Shown: piece by piece, positions 6,490 through 7,314 of the stretch
How the letters are laid out: every line of letters begins with the position of its first letter
Numbering within the stretch: the stretch's first letter is position 1
NCBI GenBank assembly: GCA_029879555.1
Contig: JAOUQB010000113.1
Span: 1 to 7,314 of the forward strand
DNA: 7,314 bases
Direction: 5' to 3'
Origin: Nitrospirota bacterium
GTDB taxonomy: Bacteria > Nitrospirota > Nitrospiria > Nitrospirales > UBA8639
The notes under the pieces: generated by a model
Database searches by the model: none
What the model saw: only the letters and a program-made list of their open reading frames with translations
Told to the model about the DNA's origin: nothing
Position numbers and translations under genes: made by a program

Positions 6490-7314
6490 TTATGCAGGCT
6501 TGAAGAAGACGACGCTAAGGGGAGGGAGAGTGACGAGGAGAGAGAAGGGTTGGTTGTGCCAGGGGATGGGGTCGGCCTGCACGCTGCCGCCGTTACCGAT
6601 ATTACTCCCACCGTAGATTTCTGAATCACTATTCAGAAGTTCACGATACACGCCGCCACGAGGGACACCCATACGATAGTGCTCACGTGGAATCGGCGTG
6701 AAATTGCACGCGCACACGACACAGTCATTCTTATCCTGGGCATAACGAATGTAGGTGAGCGTGGAGTTGTCGCTATCGTGCAAATCAATCCATTGAAAAC
6801 CTTGCCAATCAAAATCCACCTGATGTAATGCCGGCTCCGCTTGATACAGTCGATTCAGATCAGCGATATATTGATTCAATCCTCGATGCGGGGCATAGTC
6901 AAGCAAATGCCATTGCAGACTGTCATCATGATTCCATTCCCACCATTGGCCAATTTCCGCTCCCATAAAGAGCATTTTTTTCCCAGGATGGCCCCACATA
7001 TGGCCATAGAGGGCACGAAGATTGGCAAAGCGTTGCCAGTCATCTCCAGGCATTTTGTCAAGCAGCGATTTCTTCCCATGCACCACTTCATCATGTGAGA
7101 GCACCAACACGAAATTTTCAGTGAAGGCATACATGAGCCCGAACGTGACCTTGTCTTGATGAAATTTTCGATACACGGGATCCATTTGAAAATATTCCAG
7201 CGTATCGTGCATCCAGCCCATATTCCATTTAAAGGAAAAGCCCAATCCGCCCACATAGGTCGGCCTGGACACACCAGGCCACGCTGTCGATTCTTCTGCA
7301 ATCATGAGAATGCC
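6490..7314 (-). CDS. glgB: 1,4-alpha-glucan branching enzyme GlgB, C-terminal part, cut by right window edge
   Basis: The visible 274 residues are the C-terminal portion of a GH13_9 enzyme that cuts alpha-1,4 chains and re-attaches them as alpha-1,6 branches in glycogen. The frame is open through the right edge, where it reads [10 protein letters not shown]; the first Glu of AEEST (visible residue 7) is the conserved acid/base. The [23 protein letters not shown] stretch (about 20-42) and [14 protein letters not shown] (about 72-85), with transition-state Asp75, are hallmarks of GlgB. The C-terminal beta domain includes the typical [20 protein letters not shown] stretch (about 224-243) and ends FFKPA. 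The nucleophile Asp region and the N-terminal domains lie outside the window, so completeness cannot be judged. The gene runs toward the toxin-antitoxin pair and treZ, so read-through would be antisense to both. Confidence 0.95.
   Translation of the reverse strand, partial: GILMIAEESTAWPGVSRPTYVGGLGFSFKWNMGWMHDTLEYFQMDPVYRKFHQDKVTFGLMYAFTENFVLVLSHDEVVHGKKSLLDKMPGDDWQRFANLRALYGHMWGHPGKKMLFMGAEIGQWWEWNHDDSLQWHLLDYAPHRGLNQYIADLNRLYQAEPALHQVDFDWQGFQWIDLHDSDNSTLTYIRYAQDKNDCVVCACNFTPIPREHYRMGVPRGGVYRELLNSDSEIYGGSNIGNGGSVQADPIPWHNQPFSLLVTLPPLSVVFFKPA

Overview
The window is a stretch of bacterial chromosome given over mainly to storage and conversion of alpha-glucans (glycogen and malto-oligosaccharides to trehalose). 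It has compact genes, Shine-Dalgarno starts and moderate G+C. Protein style and gene content suggest a Gram-negative-type environmental bacterium, possibly Nitrospirota (Nitrospira-like). That placement is an impression from family resemblance, not a demonstrated fact.

Layout from left to right. Positions 1-485 (minus) hold the start of a MalQ-type 4-alpha-glucanotransferase that runs off the left edge; only its N-terminal accessory region is visible. Positions 486-942 are a gene-free divergent intergenic region. Positions 943-1179 (plus) encode a 78-residue YtxH-like small membrane protein. A strong hairpin at 1206-1241 separates it from the convergent glgX (1288-3438, minus), a glycogen-debranching enzyme with its catalytic residues intact. 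A 241-base divergent control region separates glgX from treZ (3680-5572, plus), which encodes malto-oligosyltrehalose trehalohydrolase. A toxin-antitoxin pair follows: a ribbon-helix-helix antitoxin (5695-5952) and a PIN-domain toxin (5949-6359), overlapping by ATGA. The window ends in the C-terminal part of glgB, the glycogen branching enzyme (6490-7314, minus, cut by the right edge).

How the genes fit together: GlgB adds alpha-1,6 branches, GlgX removes short branches, MalQ redistributes linear maltodextrins, and TreZ releases free trehalose from maltooligosyltrehalose. TreZ needs TreY (maltooligosyltrehalose synthase) to make its substrate. TreY is not in the window and would be expected close by, for example beyond the malQ end. 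The genes are not one operon. Strands alternate, so several separate promoters are implied.

The most notable regulatory feature is the toxin-antitoxin promoter. A near-consensus TTGACT-17-TATACT promoter places transcription start at or next to the antitoxin ATG, implying a leaderless mRNA. Three ACTCA repeats spaced 11-12 bp, plus the inverted ATGAGT in the start codon region, cover the promoter as a likely autoregulatory operator. I found no rRNA, tRNA, CRISPR array or insertion sequence, and no convincing undescribed multi-gene system.
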